Notes: generated from the letters alone by a model not told the origin. A DNA stretch of 64,000 nucleotides from Trissonchulus latispiculum (GCA_030248195.1 JASAND010019989.1:1-64000), one strand, 5' to 3'. Positions 1-11,900 are shown, counted from the first letter of the stretch. Made by a program: numbers and translations.

Positions 1-70
1 GTACCGTGAGCATATGCAGCATGTATTTATATAAAAGTAAATCTGCAAATTATTCGGTATTATGATATAC

Positions 71-250
71 ACGCCAATATGAGGCCTTGTTGTAGGACAG
101 GTTTCCATGTTGTTGTCAACTTGTTTTCCTTAATTTATGTAAATCTCACGGAACTCATATGTATTTTACAGGCTAGTTTCGCTTATGTACAACTCGCTCA
201 CGAAGACCTATGTATTTTACATGCGACGAAGGAGCACTTTTTGTTCTTGT
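71..250 (+). repeat. Solitary arm of a foldback-type repeat
   Basis: This stretch resembles the right arm of the foldback element at 47178-47369. Both start with CGCCAATATGAG, contain CTCATATGTATTTTACA twice, and end with a GGAGCA...CTTGTATATA terminus. No inverted partner lies inside the window, so it is either half an element or the rest is beyond the left edge. The open frame across it has no recognisable domain and is probably not coding. Confidence 0.6.
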
Positions 251-351
251 ATATAGAAAACAGGCTATTTTACTGCATTTTTGGCATTTTAGGTCACTTT
301 GGATTCCCCCCACTTCCCCCCCCCCCTCTTTTTCGCCAAGAGAAAACCCAG
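246..351 (-). repeat. Fragment of the GTGGGG-rich TIR repeat family
   Basis: The text GAAAACAGGCTATTT, then GCATTTTTGGCATTT, then a C-rich tract, then AAAACCCAG matches one end of the family best defined at 40517-40955. Related pieces occur near 24720, 28130, 38451 and 42080. It is a fragment without its own target duplication. Confidence 0.55.
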
Positions 352-420
352 TTAGGTGCTCTCATATGCCGACCGCTCTGCTTGACTGATACTACGTATA
401 TATATATATAATAGCAGTGT

Positions 421-705
421 TCACAAAAAATCAAAAATCGAATTTTTGCTGGCAATTTCGCAAATGAAGTCCGATCGAAAAACGTTTGGTACGTACATAG
501 CGGTAGTGACCTCCTCTACATATGGTGCAAATTTCATGCCGGTAGCCATTGTGCAGCGTGAGTAATAAAACTTTTTGTGATTTTTTTGTGAACGAATTCA
601 CAAAAAGTCACTTAATCACAACCAGATCTGATGTCAGGATATATATACGTATATATACGTATATAATATAGCTAGGAAATTTTTCTTTCCATGCATAAAT
701 AGACC
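421..705 (+). repeat. Dispersed repeat, copy without the foldback insertion
   Basis: It shares blocks such as AAATCGAATTTTTGCTGGCA, CTACATATGGTGCA, GATTTCATGCCG-like text and GATCTGAT..CAGGATATATA with 56778-56960 plus 57579-57650. The second copy is split by a foldback element, so this copy acts as an approximate empty site. No coding content is seen. Moderate divergence suggests an old family. Confidence 0.65.
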
Positions 706-1031
706 ACAGTCCATGGTGTTATATATTATGTAAAAACATTTGGACCCCCAAGTTTCTTTTGCACAGGCTGAACTTCGAATTTTGGTTTTCAGCCGCCGGG
801 TCCAAAGTGGGTACTCAGGCCAATATACTTGACCTTGATTATTGATATGAGATAAGGAAGCTAGGAATCCACTTATTTTGTGTTCTATTGCTCTAGTAAG
901 CACAGAACAAACAATTTGGTGAAGTATTATATAATTTCACGTCTGGAATTATCACGTGACTTGGTCTAGGGTCCCATGACCTGGGTCGGGGTCACGTGTC
1001 TGTCCAAAAATTATATATATATATATATATA

Positions 1032-2469
1032 TAGCAAGCTTAACAAAAAAAATCACCCGAAATTTTAACAAAAAAAAATCACCCCACCCTGACTCACAGT
1101 GAAAGTCGCAGAGATCCAATTTTTTGCATGGTGATAGCCACACATCTCGACATTACAGCCTGTGAGTTTTAGCCTCAGGCCCCCTCCATCGCGTTCAGGG
1201 CAGACCTTTACGTTAGGGTATCCAAAAGTGACCTCAAAAACGTTCATGACCGAAGTTCGAATTTCGGCTGCTATTTACTAAGGGAAAACCCTAGGCAACC
1301 CATATTGTGCATGTGACATGTCCTGACTATGGGCTATCGATACATATATAGAAGTTCCCAGTCGGACGTCTGAGCCGACCTGGGCTGGGTGATTTTTTTG
1401 TTAAAATTTGTAACAAAATAAAAAATCATTTTATGTTTCGTTACTGTAGTCAGAACAGCAGCTAGAGCAAAATTAACGTCAAAATCGAGCTCAGCGACCC
1501 CGAAAACCCTTATATACGTTGTTTTTGAGGTTGCCTGAGCAACTCTGGAGTTCAACCCGGTAAATCAGCCGTGCCTGGACCGTCCGACTTTGCAAACGTG
1601 ATCCCAGAAGTCGGTATCAGCCCATAGTTACCTAAAACTAATGCCAGATTTGAATTCAGCGCCCTGGAAACCCCCTAGACAGTGTTTATAGCCACTTCGG
1701 ACTGTCCAGTTGGTGGTCCTGAGGGTCCGGACGGGTCCGGCAGGGGTCACGCGATCGAAAGTCATACCCCAGCAACATACAAAGTTCTGAGTTTCTCTGC
1801 CAAAATGCCTGGAAATAGGTTATAATCACTCACAAACACGAAAAAACAACGTTTTAGCCTTTAAAACGGCACTTTAGAGCCACCAGACTTCATATTGGAC
1901 GCTGTCGGGGGCCATCAGTGACCACTAAGACTTCGGCGGGGTCAGTTGCCTTAGTTGGAGCACTAGGCTAGCGGTTTGGGGTTCTAAATACGTTATTTAG
2001 TGCGCTCTATCCAAAACTGATGAGAAAAAGTTGCTAGCTGCTCTGTGGGATCCGATCCGCCACTGATTTTTTTTTGTTAACGGGTGATTTTTTTTCGTTA
2101 AACCTTTAACAAAAAAAAATCACACTTTCGTCTACTGCTACTTACTGGTAGGTGGTAGAGCAACGAAACTGGGGTGGTTTTAAAGCTTAGCTCAAGGGGC
2201 CAATGAGTCTGTATACCCTTGGCCGTTTCAACTGGAATGACACCATTAAAACATTGGCAGCAGATCGAGCTCAGTGGAAAGAAATCACGTCAGAGGCAAC
2301 AGCTAACCAAAGGCCACCTATGTCTTCGTGGCGAAGATGACGGTGATCAAGTACAAGTAAGTTAGCCCAAGACCTATCCATGGGTCCTCAAAGTAATCGA
2401 TTTGGTTTAGTTTTGCGAAAGTTCCAGCCAAAAAACCGAATTTTGATTTTTTTTTTGTTAAGCTTGCTA
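1032..2469. mobile_element. Non-autonomous TIR element, TA-flanked
   Basis: The left end reads TAGCAAGCTTAACAAAAAAA and the right end ends in TTGTTAAGCTTGCTA, a perfect inverted repeat apart from the length of the A/T run. Motifs of the form AACAAAAAAAATCAC recur in both orientations near 1050, 1070, 1388, 2066 and 2110, giving subterminal repeats. TA tracts flank both ends, so a TA target duplication is possible but cannot be proven inside a microsatellite. No transposase frame is present. A TA target would suggest the Tc1/mariner superfamily, but this is an inference only. Confidence 0.7.
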
Positions 2470-2632
2470 TATATATGTCAAGGTCCCAGAAGCCTGAAAA
2501 CTTGCCTGTATAGGTTTTTCGGTGCGTACCATCTGCCAGAAGGAGGTTGAGGTACTTTAAACATGTCCTAAAACATAAAACAACGCTTACAACCTAATGT
2601 CACCCATTTTTCCATCGGGGCATTTTTATCCT

Positions 2633-2634
<2 letters not shown>

Positions 2635-2681
<47 letters not shown>
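2635..2681. repeat. (TA)n microsatellite
   Basis: An almost pure TA run of about 45 bp, with no other content. Confidence 0.9.
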
Positions 2682-2682
<1 letters not shown>

Positions 2683-2934
2683 ATGTGCGTTTGTACATCG
2701 CTTTGTTTTAGTTTCGTCAGGTAACAACATTGAGCTGGGGAACCAGAATTAAGGGTTTCGTTGCCTGTTTTGCATTGGGTTTGGCGTTTTCTATAATTGT
2801 AAGTTTCTTATCTGTGAAGCAGGGTGACAAAGGAAGGCGGGAAGTAACACCAATGTGGAATTTAGTTTGCAGTCAGTCGGAATTTTGAGCTGTGTGTTTA
2901 GGCAGTATCACGATTTACTCAGAGTACAAATATA

Positions 2935-3201
2935 CAGGCCCGCACCCAGGGGGGGTTCAAGGGGTCTAGACCCCCCCTTTAGGGTGACAAAATGGAAAAT
3001 TTTTGCAATCTTTATGGCTAATTTTAAAAAATTTTTGCGCCGACGGCGCGATAATTTGCTTTTTGAAAGAAATAAACATTCAATGTACTATTTTTGGGCA
3101 AAAATGCAAAAATTCTTCAACTGCTGGGGGCTCCGCCCCCCCAGACCCCCCGTTGGATTTTACCTTGGACCACCCTTTTCAAAATCCTGGGTGCGAGCCT
3201 G
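2935..3201. mobile_element. hAT-like MITE with 8-bp target duplication
   Basis: The element begins CAGGCCCGCACCCAGG and ends CCTGGGTGCGAGCCTG, an imperfect 16-bp inverted repeat. It is flanked by a perfect duplication CAAATATA at 2927-2934 and 3202-3209. An 8-bp duplication plus CAG-type ends is the hAT signature. The 267-bp interior has a GC hairpin (GGGGGCTCCGCCCCCC, near 3124) and no transposase. A degraded relative ends near 60750. Confidence 0.85.
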
Positions 3202-3242
3202 CAAATATATACTCCTGACCCTGAGTCGTGTAAAATGTAGAT

Positions 3243-3627
3243 ACAGTCCCGGCTAGAAGTTAAGGCACACTGGCTGAGACTTGCTCGCGACCTGCTCGAG
3301 TTTCTGCTATTTTCTGTCTTGTTTTTGCCATCAGTTTTTCAGCGATAGCATTGTGGTTAACCAGAGAGCTACGGCTGTATTGCATAGACTAAAGATTTTG
3401 ATATATATAGCGTTCAGCAAAAACCTTTGACTTTGACTTTGATTTTTTGAAAAAACTTTTTCTTTAGAAGATAGCCAGTTGACTACACATGCGTACGCAT
3501 ATAGAGAATTGCTTAGCGCAAGAGATCAAACAAACAGTAGTGACAGAAATGTTCAAAAACAGCTGCGACCGGATTGCGAGCAAACTGCGAGCGCATCGGT
3601 ATGTAACTTCTAGTCGGGACTGACTGT
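3243..3627. mobile_element. Tc1/mariner-like MITE
   Basis: ACAGTCCCGGCTAGAAGTTA on the left is mirrored on the right by TAACTTCTAGTCGGGACTGA, followed by CTGTA. The ends sit against TA. Tc1/mariner elements use TA targets and often have CAGTC-type ends, so this assignment is likely but unproven. There is no transposase frame in its 385 bp. Confidence 0.65.
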
Positions 3628-3633
3628 ATATAT

Positions 3634-4979
3634 CATAGGGGTCGCGGCAGCGACTCCTATAATATGTGTGAAAAGTGGCTGGAGACATTGTAAAATAAGC
3701 TGCGCAGAAGCTGCGCAAAATCTTGCGCAGAAGCTGCGCAAGATCTTGCGCAGATCCTGCGCAGATTTCATGCGCAAATTGTAGAGCACGTTGAGTTTAG
3801 TATATCTGTGAAGTTTCAGTCCCGTATCACTTACCGTTAAAAAGTTGCGCCCCGGATCGGTTATGGCGGCGATGTTTTTCTCCGGTTTCTCCTATTTGAT
3901 GGTTGTATTATACATAATGTTCGCCGCTTTCACGTGAACTGCAGCGGTGGGCCAACCTAAGGGCTATAGGGTGGGTCTAGTAGTACCCTCTAAAGAATTT
4001 AAGAATCACAACTTTTTTTGCCCCGCAGCTGCGCCACAGCGCCGCAGTGGCGCCGCAAAGTCGGCTCAGAGCGAAAAGTGATCATTTTTGTGGTCGTCGC
4101 TCAGGTCGAGCGTTACGAGCTGGAGCTGATTTCTTTTTATATTCAAAAATTACATATTGAACTAACTAACGGTCCAGGTTGCGTTTCTCTATCACTTCCC
4201 TAGCGACCATAGTGGCCCGTCAAAAATGGCGAAAATTCGAAAAATGAAAAATCGAAATTTCTCGCTATCTATTCAACTTTAAAAGCTCAAATCTTTCATA
4301 CAATGGTTTTCTAGCACGGAGAATCGATTCCCACAGTCACTTTTACCGTCAGACACCCACCCATCTTGCTGGGCTGGTTCCACTTTGCCGTCGGGAAGGT
4401 CAAGTCGGAAACCGCTTCCTGGAGGTCCATAGTAGGCTCTACCTGGCCTCTCAAAACTTTGTCTATAGGGGTTTTCTGGTGCGCCCAGCTCATTCCCGGT
4501 ATCCGTATTGCCGTCCGACGTACCTATTTTGCTGGGTTGGTGCCAGTTTGCCGTTTGAAGGGTCAGTCGGGTGGGTGGTGAAGTGGTCGAAAATAAAATT
4601 TTTCAAAAGTGGTCAAATTTAGTATCAAATGAAAGCCCAATGTGAGCTGAACAACTTTTGTCATAGAACTGCGTACCCAAAGTGGCTGTACAGTGCTGTG
4701 GTGGGATGGGGTGGGGTCGTGGGGACTTACGCGATTTTGGGTCAAAAATAAAATTTTTCAAAAAGTGGTCAAATTTGGTATCAAATGAAAGCCCTATGTG
4801 AGCTGAACAACTTTTGTCATAGAACTGCGTACCCAAAGTGGCTGTAGAGTGCTGTGGTGGGGTGGGGTGGGGACTTTGCCGATTTTGGGTCAAAGATGAA
4901 ATTTTTCAAAAGTGGTCAAATTTGGTATCAACTGAAAGCCCTAAGTGAGCTGAGCAACTTTTGGCATGGAACCATCCAC
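3634..4979 (+). repeat. R1 hairpin/minisatellite repeat, 3'-truncated copy
   Basis: It starts with a hairpin (ATAGGGGTCGC, loop GGCA, near-complement with one mismatch, 3635-3660). It continues with CTGCGCAGAAG-rich and GCGCCGCAG-rich segments, about 1.5 units of the 163-bp minisatellite (4310-4560) and then about 2.5 units of a 147-156 bp minisatellite with the core TTTGGTATCAAATGAAAGCC. The usual GGAGCATTTTTGTTACTTGT end is missing, because another hairpin-ended element (4986 onward) begins there. Other copies: 32386-34906 (split), 36136-37318 (inverted), 44670-46592 and 62215-63964. Confidence 0.75.
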
Positions 4980-4985
4980 CTTATC

Positions 4986-7345
4986 AGGTAGTGCGCGTTA
5001 GCGCACTACCTAGAATAGGGAAATTTGCACGTTGTGCGCCTTATTGGAAACTGTTTTTTTTAATAACTCACGGAGGAGTGGACCGATCGAGCTCAAACTC
5101 GCTATGTGAAGAGCCCGTGGGCAGGGGTACATGCTGTGAAAATTTCAGCCGAATCGGTCGAGCCAATCTCGAGATATGCAAATTAGGTCCTTTTGCCGTT
5201 ACACAGTTTTCTCCATTTTCCCCCCCCACCCTAGAGGTCGGAGGACAAAAAATTCCTATAAACTTTTGCTATTTTTGTGGATAGAAACCCCCGAATTTCT
5301 GGGCGAATTTTTCTTTTCGCGCTAACACCCCCCCATAGGTCTGTGTAGTCTTGGGATTTTTCGATTTTTGACCCCCCCGGAAAAAAACTAAGTCCGAAAA
5401 TTTATTAATCAGTCTACAGAGAGCTAGGCTCAAAGCCAGGTTCTCATATTGGGGTTATGGCATCGCCCCAAGGTGAAGATCTCCGGGAAACGAGATGGTG
5501 CTGTTTGGTGGTCTGTGGCGCCCTGGCCAGGGGTCACTAGTTAACGTGTAAAAGGGGGGGTCTGGGCCTACGGAGTAGGCAGCCCTATACATAAGAGCTG
5601 CTGGGCTGAGGTTTCGTATTCGAATAGGAACCCCTATATGGTGAATCTAAATGGCCCATTAGTTTCGCTGTAGAACCTATCCATGTGGCTGGGGGGCACC
5701 CTGATGGTGGTGGGCCCTACCGTGTCGCAACTCCAACTTTAACCTCTTCTACAGAAATATCTACAGTGAGCAGGTCTCTCTTATTTGGGATTTGGGGTGG
5801 GGTGCGGGGGCACTACAGCATAGGCTATAGTAGGTTTCGCCCGGACCCCTGTGGCGCCCTGGCCAGGGGTCCGGACCGTGGACCATGCCCAAAATGGCCA
5901 AAAATCGATTTTTCCAAAAGTGGCCAAGTTTGGTATCAAATGAAAGCCCTTGGTGAGGCGAACATTTTTTGTCATTGGAGGACCCCTCCAAAGTGGCCCC
6001 AGCGGCCTGTGGCGCCCTGACCAGGGTCCGGACCGGTCCAAAATGGCCAAAAATCGATTTTTCCAAAAGTGGCCAAGTTTGGTATCAAATGAAAGCCCTT
6101 GGTGAGGCGAACATTTTTTGTCATTGGAGGACCCCTCCAAAGTGGCCCCAGTGGCCTGTGGCGCCCTGACCAGGGTCCGGACCGGTCCAAAATGGTCAAA
6201 AATCGATTTTTCCAAAAGTGGCCATGTTTGGTATCAAATGAAAGCCCTTGGTGAGGCGAACATTTTTTGTCATTGGAAGACCCCTCCAAAGTGGTCCCAG
6301 CGGCCTGTGGCGCCCTGGCCAGGGTCCGGACCGGTCCAAAATGGTCAAAAATCGATTTTTCCAAAAGTGGCCATGTTTGGTATCAAATGAAAGCCCTTGG
6401 TGAGGCGAACATTTTTTGTCATTGGAGGACCCCTCCAAAGTGGTCCCAGCGGCCTGTGGCGCCCTGACCAGGGTCCGGACCGGTCCAAAATGGTCAAAAA
6501 TCGATTTTTAAAAAAAATTCCAAGTTTGGTATCAAATGAAAGCCCTTGGTGAGGCGAACATTTTTTGTCATTGGAGGACCCCTCCAAAGTGGCCCCAGCG
6601 GCCTGTGGCGCCCTGACCAGGGTCCGGACTGGTCAAAAATCGATTTTTTAAAAAGTTTTCAAGTTTGGTTTCAAATGAAAGCCCTTGGTGAGGCGAACAT
6701 TTTTTGTCATTGGAGGACCCCTCCAAAGTGGCCCCAGCGGCCTGTGGCGCCCTGACCAGGGTTCGGACTGGTCAAAAATCGATTTTTTGAAAAGTTTTCA
6801 AGTTTGGTTTCAAATGAAAGCCCTTGATGAGGCGAACATTTTTTCTCATTGCAGGACCCCTCCAAAGCGGTCCCAGCGGCCTGTAGCGCCCTGAACAGGG
6901 TCCGGACTGGTCAAAAATAGATTTTTTGAAAAGTTTTCAAGTTTGGTTTCAATTGAAAGCCCTTGGTGAGGCGAACATTTTTTGTCATTGGAGGACCCCT
7001 CCAAAGTGGCCCCAGCGGCCTGTGGCGCCCTGACCAGGGTTCGGACTGGCCAAAAATCGATTTTTTGAAAAGTTTTCAAGTTTGGTTTCAAATGAAAGCC
7101 CTTGATGAGGCGAACATTTTTTCTCATTGCAGGACCCCTCCAAAGCGGTCCCAGCGGCCTGTAGCGCCCTGACCAGGTGAAAGCCCTTGGTGAGGCGAAG
7201 TTTTGTCCGCATTCGAGGAAACTTGCACATCGTGTACATCTGCCCGTAGGCTCTTCAGACAGCAAGATAGAGCCCGATTGGTTCACTCCTCCGTGACTTA
7301 TAAAAAAACACGTACCCAATAAGGCGCACAAAGTGAAAAACGGAG
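4986..7345 (+). repeat. R2 hairpin/minisatellite element
   Basis: It opens with a perfect hairpin (AGGTAGTGCGC, loop GTTA, complement; 4986-5011). About 120 bp near 5027-5145 (GTGCGCCTTATTGG, CACGGAGGAGTG) recur inverted at 7205-7345, which gives the block inverted ends. Between them lies the minisatellite listed separately. The design parallels R1 and R3, although the unique sequence differs. Long open frames on both strands arise from the minisatellite and are not proposed as genes. Confidence 0.65.
5886..7203 (+). repeat. 149/139-bp tandem minisatellite
   Basis: The landmark TCAAATGAAAGCCC has its TGA at 5941, 6090, 6239, 6388, 6537, 6676, 6815, 6954, 7093 and, truncated, 7178. The first five spacings are close to 149 bp and the later ones 139 bp. 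The units share GTGGCGCCCTGACCAGGGT, AATCGATTTTT and CATTTTTTGTCATTGGAGG. Neither period is a multiple of three, so continuous translation is not the constraint. The same core occurs in the minisatellites at 4600-4960, 30120-30745, 46090-46420 and 63480-63830. Confidence 0.9.
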
Positions 7346-8685
7346 GACATAGACGCGGTAAGAGTTCTGTCTGAGATTATTTAAATACTTTATTTTTTAG
7401 GTTTGCCATGCGAGATGTGCCTTGAGATAGATGGACTGAGCGGTGGTAGAGCATGGCAGCTTTCCATTTTTCAGTAATTAATGGTCTAACAGACGGAACA
7501 GACAAGAGTTAAACTAACTCTGACTTGAACACTAAAATTTTTTAATTTCAGCAGCTAAAGTGGGATTGGTAAGTCCGAAATCGGTGATGGAATTCGGTAA
7601 GGTATGCCCCTTCGCCCTCCCCTCTCCGCCCATTGTATTTATGCGTATATTATATGTGTATCTTAACAACCTTCAAGGAAAAGATGGAGAAAATTTTAGG
7701 TGACTTGATGGCAGTTGGGTTCAGCAGCTTCTGCATTGGTCAGACAAATTGCTGTAAACAAGCTACATTGCAAATTAGATTAGATAATTCGATCAACTGA
7801 AGTTGCTGAAGCTAACTGTTTGCTGTCCCTAGATTAATCTTCTTTTCTTTGAGGGTTGTTTTCAAGAGAATACAATTTATTTTGTGATTTAGGACGAACA
7901 GACGCAAATTTATTAGCGTATATATTTACATACTAATTGTTAACGTTTGCGTTTCGTATTGCGGAGCCGCAATCGGGAATCCTGCATTCTTGGTTGTAAG
8001 GCGGTTTACTGGTGCATCAGTCAGCCATACGTTGAACGCTGGCGGTCACTTTTCAGTTTGGTTTGTAGTGCTGCGGAGTGGAGTGGAGTGTAGAGTAAGA
8101 AGTTTTTTGTATTTTAATTTCGGTAGTCTGTGATTTAATTGTACTTCGTTTAGCAGTAGCGAAGGCTAGCAGGTAAAGGTCGCCACTGCCGTCTAGTCAA
8201 ATTTCTGTAGGCCTTGCTGAGAAAGTGTTGCTTGTTTGTTTTTTAGGTTTAGGTTTTGCACGTGATTCTGTTTAATTTATGCAACTACTGCGCGAACTGA
8301 GTGGGCAGAGCTTATTTATCTGTCTTTGAATTGCGTTTGAATCCGGTAGTATAGGGTTTTAGCCTCTACTTGGCAGTCAGCCATAGTAGCCAGCCACTGT
8401 GGATAAGCAAGACGCAAATTGTTGCAGTGCGTCGTACGCCGTAGCATTTGGATTGCGTGAAGGAGTTGATGTTTATGTCAATGCCGGTACATATACAGTC
8501 ACTGTTGTGCCTAGTCGTAAATGTTTCGTTTTGTTTCAGCGAGCTGGCTGCCAGTGTGATTACTATTGGTGTGTTTGATTACGACGCTGTTGCTTTTGGC
8601 TTGGAGACTGGGGAAATTGATTATTGATAATAACAGGTATAGCTTTGGTTTAACTCAGACTTAATGTCATTCTAGGAGTTGTCAG
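7346..8685. other. Unassigned upstream region of the replicase gene
   Basis: I see no domain-bearing frame here. The sequence has several donor-like CAGGTA or AAGGTA contexts (for example near 8171, 8635 and 8681), so it may hold 5' untranslated exons, a promoter or the unrecognised left end of the replicase element. No clear TATA box or terminal repeat was found. Confidence 0.3.
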
Positions 8686-8918
8686 GTAAATTAAGAGGTA
8701 GTAATGAGTTTTTAAGTCTCATTTTCTGTTGCCGGAGGAGTGGCGACGAAGTAGTTGTTTGTTTTTTTTTTTGGGGGGGGGGGTTTGTTTGTTAAAATTT
8801 TTGGTGTGGGCGGGGGGGGGGGGGGGGGGGGGGGTGGTGGTGGGGGGGGGGGGGTGGGGGGGGGGGGTTGGGGGGGGTGGGTTTCGTGGTTATTTGTGGA
8901 CTTTGGTTCTTGTTGCAG
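8686..8918 (+). other. Candidate 5'UTR intron
   Basis: The 5' boundary reads GTCAG|GTAAAT at 8685/8686. The 3' boundary reads TTCTTGTTGCAG at 8907-8918, three bases before the chosen ATG at 8921. Splicing would remove the poly-G tract and the in-frame upstream ATG at 8729. The donor choice is uncertain, because similar donors occur at about 8172 and 8635. Confidence 0.4.
8772..8880 (+). repeat. Poly-G / G-quadruplex-prone tract
   Basis: There is a run of about 23 consecutive G at 8812-8834, with further runs of 7-13 G broken by T. Translated, it would give a Gly/Val stretch that resembles no protein domain, which argues that it is non-coding. Such tracts are prone to sequencing and assembly length errors. 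Confidence 0.85.
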
Positions 8919-8920
8919 AC

Positions 8921-11900
8921 ATGGGAAAGCGCAGGCGAAAGTCTGATCGCACAAGGAGTCTTCACGAAGCTTATAAGAGGCGTCGTAAGGATGCGACATC
9001 TGCGGGAGATGAGCTCTTGTCTGACAGTGCTGAGGAAACGTCGGGCGAAGTGTTGGTTGCTGCTGATGATTCATTGGAGACCTCAAATCCGGTGCCTCTG
9101 CGGAACGACGACGTCAAACCTTCCCATCCGGATGAACTATATGTTGTTAGTGGTGGACGCTTTTCTGGATCCGGGTCCGCAAGTGTGCTGCCTAGTCCTC
9201 CTGCTGCCCCCGCGGACTCTGCTACTTCCGCGGGAATCTCCAGCCCGTTGCGCGGACGCAGTCCGCAGTGGACTGAGGCATTGAGGCAGAAAAGGACTGC
9301 TTCTATGGATTCTTTGCTTCGGTCTGGTACTAGTCCTGCCCCTTCTCCTCCTATGTCCTCTGCTGGGTCGTCCACTCCCTTGACGTTACGGCGTAATACC
9401 GCTGCAGGTGCCGGTAAGGAAGCGCCCTCCCATCCTAATGAACTATATGTTGGCAGTGCTGGATGCTTTTCTGCATCCGGGTCCGCAAGTGTGCTGCCCA
9501 CTCATCCTGCTGCCTCCGCGGACTCTGCTACTTCCGCGGGAATCTCAAGCCCATGGCGACGCAGTCCGCAGTGGACTGAGGCATTGAGGCAGAAAAGGAC
9601 TGCTTCTATGGAGTCTCTGCTTCGGTCTGGTACTAGTCCTGCCCCTACGCCTCCTATGTCCTCTGCTGGGCCCTCCACTCCCTTGAGGTTACGGCGTCAT
9701 ACCGCTGCAGGTGCCGGTGAGGAAGCGCCATCCCATCCTAATGAACTATATGTTGGCAGTGGCGGATGCTTTTCTGCATCCGGGTCCGCAAGTGTGCTGC
9801 CTACTCCTCCTGCTGCCCCCGCGGACTCTGCTACTTCCGCGGGAAGCTCAAGCCCGTTGCGCGGACGCGGTCCGCAGTGGACTGAGGCATTGAGGCAGAA
9901 AAGGACTGCTTCTATGGAGTCTCTGCTTCGGTCTGGTACTAGTCCTGCCCCTACGCCTCCTATGTCCTCTGCTGGGCCCTCCACTCCCTTGACGTTACGG
10001 CGACATACCGCTGCAGGTGCCGGTAAGGAAGCGCCATCCCATCCTAATGACCTATATTTTGACAGTGGTGTTTGCGTTTCTGCATCCGGGTCCGCAAGTG
10101 TGCTGCCTACTCCTCCTGCTGCCCCCGCGGACTCTGGTACTTCCGCGGGAATCTCAAGCCCGTTGCGCGGACGCAGTCCGCAGTGGACTGAGGCATTGAG
10201 GCAGAAAAGGACTGCTTCGATGGAGTCTTTGCTTCGGTCTGGTACTAGTCCAGCCCCTACTCCTCCTATGTCCTCTGCTGGGTGCTCCACTTCCTTGACG
10301 TTACGGCGACATACCGCTGCAGGTGCCGGTACGGAAGCGCCATCCCATCCTAACGAACAATATGTTGGCAGTGGTGGATGCTTTCCTGCATCCGGGTCCG
10401 CAAGTGTTCTGCCTAGTCCTCCTGCTGCCCCCGCGGACTCTGCTACTTCAGCGGGAATCTCAAGCCCATGGCGACGCAGTCCTCAGTGGACTGAGGCATT
10501 GAGGCAGAAAAGGACTGCTTCTATGGATTCTTTGCTTCGGTCTGGTACTAGTCCTGCCCCTACTCCTCCTATGTCCTCTGCTGGGTCGTCCACTCCCTTG
10601 ACGTTACGGCGTAATACCGCTGCAGGTGCAGGTAAGGAAGCGCCCTCCCATCGTAATGAACAATATGTTGGCAGTGGTGGATGCTTTCCTGCATCCGGGT
10701 CCGCAAGTGTTCTGCCTAGTCCTCCTGCTGCCCCCGCGGACTCTGCTACTTCAGCGGGAATCTCAAGCCCGTTGCGCGGACGCAGTCCACAGTGGACTGA
10801 AGCATTGAGGCAGAAAAGGACTGCTTCTATGGAGTCTCTGCTTCGGTCTGGTACTAGTCCTGCCCCTACGTCTCCTATGTCCTCTGCTGGGCCCTCCACT
10901 CCGGTTCATAATCTTCGTTCTAAGTGCGCGGTACTCTATGCTCAGTCTGCTTTACGGCGTCATTCGGCTGAAGGGTCCACTGCCGTTGCGCCATCTGTCC
11001 CAAATGAAGTTCCCGTGGATAGCGGTGGGTCTGCTGCAGTGGCCACAGTCAGCGACACCTCAGCAGTGGCTGAATCTGTCTCTCCGGGGGCCGCACAGGG
11101 TGGTGTCATGACTAGGAAACAGTCTTCTCGAGTTCTGTTTCCTGACTTTTTGGAGTCAGGTTCAATTGGAGACGCTTTGACCATAGCAGGAAGATCGAAA
11201 AGAAGACGGATTCAGGAACCTGATGAGCAGCTTATGTTAGGGGACAGAGGCAATAATACCACAGTGAGGGAGGATTCGGTGGGTGAAGGTGAGAACGGAC
11301 AAAACGGGGAAGGAGGATTAGAGTCGGAGCAGGAATCTGACGACTCATCTGACTTACGGAGAACGGAGGGAAGGGTCTGGCTTTCAGCTAGCAGAAAGCG
11401 TAAGGCTAAGGGTCGCCGCAAGGAAGAGAGGAGGAGGGAGACAGTTCTGCAGAAGAAGAAATTGCGATATGCTACTTCTCCCGGTTATCGTAGCGCTACC
11501 ATAGACAACGCTAAGGACCGGTACGTAGAGCTTCTGGGAGGAAGGGAGCGGAAATCGAAGAGGTCGGCACTCAAGAAGATTGGCAGAAAGGTGCTATCTG
11601 TTTATCATCGCTCGCCGAGGACGAGAGGAAAGGTGAAAGCTTCTATTATTAATAGGTACAACTGTTCTATGCGGTCCCCTAGAAAGAAACGTAGATTCAA
11701 ACTGAAATGGAAGGAGCAATGGGCAAAGAGGCGGGACAAAGAATTGGCTGAACGGCGCAAACGGTATTCCGAAGATGAAGAGTACAGGAGTAGAAAACGT
11801 AGAGCTGCGCAGAGGGCCAGAGAGCTGACCAAACGAGCTCGTTTTGATGTCAGCATGAGGCGAATCAGTGCCAAGTCTTCTGAGGGCCGCAGGATAGGTG

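Noticed and set aside
3464..3718. 84-codon minus-strand frame with a similar counterpart at 62081-62347
   Set aside because: The similarity comes from the shared R1 hairpin and CTGCGCAG segment, not from a conserved protein.
5685..7331. Overlapping frames up to 161 codons on both strands
   Set aside because: They come from a 149/139-bp minisatellite whose period is not a multiple of three, so the protein would change frame at every unit.
7346..8700. Left terminus of the replicase element
   Set aside because: I looked for TC starts, inverted ends and the ACAAGTAAC-type terminus but found nothing convincing, so the element boundaries are left undefined.
8729..8920. In-frame upstream extension of the replicase from ATG 8729
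   Set aside because: It would encode a Gly/Val homopolymer from the poly-G tract. An acceptor-like TTCTTGTTGCAG precedes the ATG at 8921, and that start gives a normal basic N-terminus.
8971..10899. Antisense and alternative-frame reading frames of 138-197 codons over the replicase repeat array
   Set aside because: They mirror the coding repeats, change with each unit and show no domain. They are shadows of the real frame.
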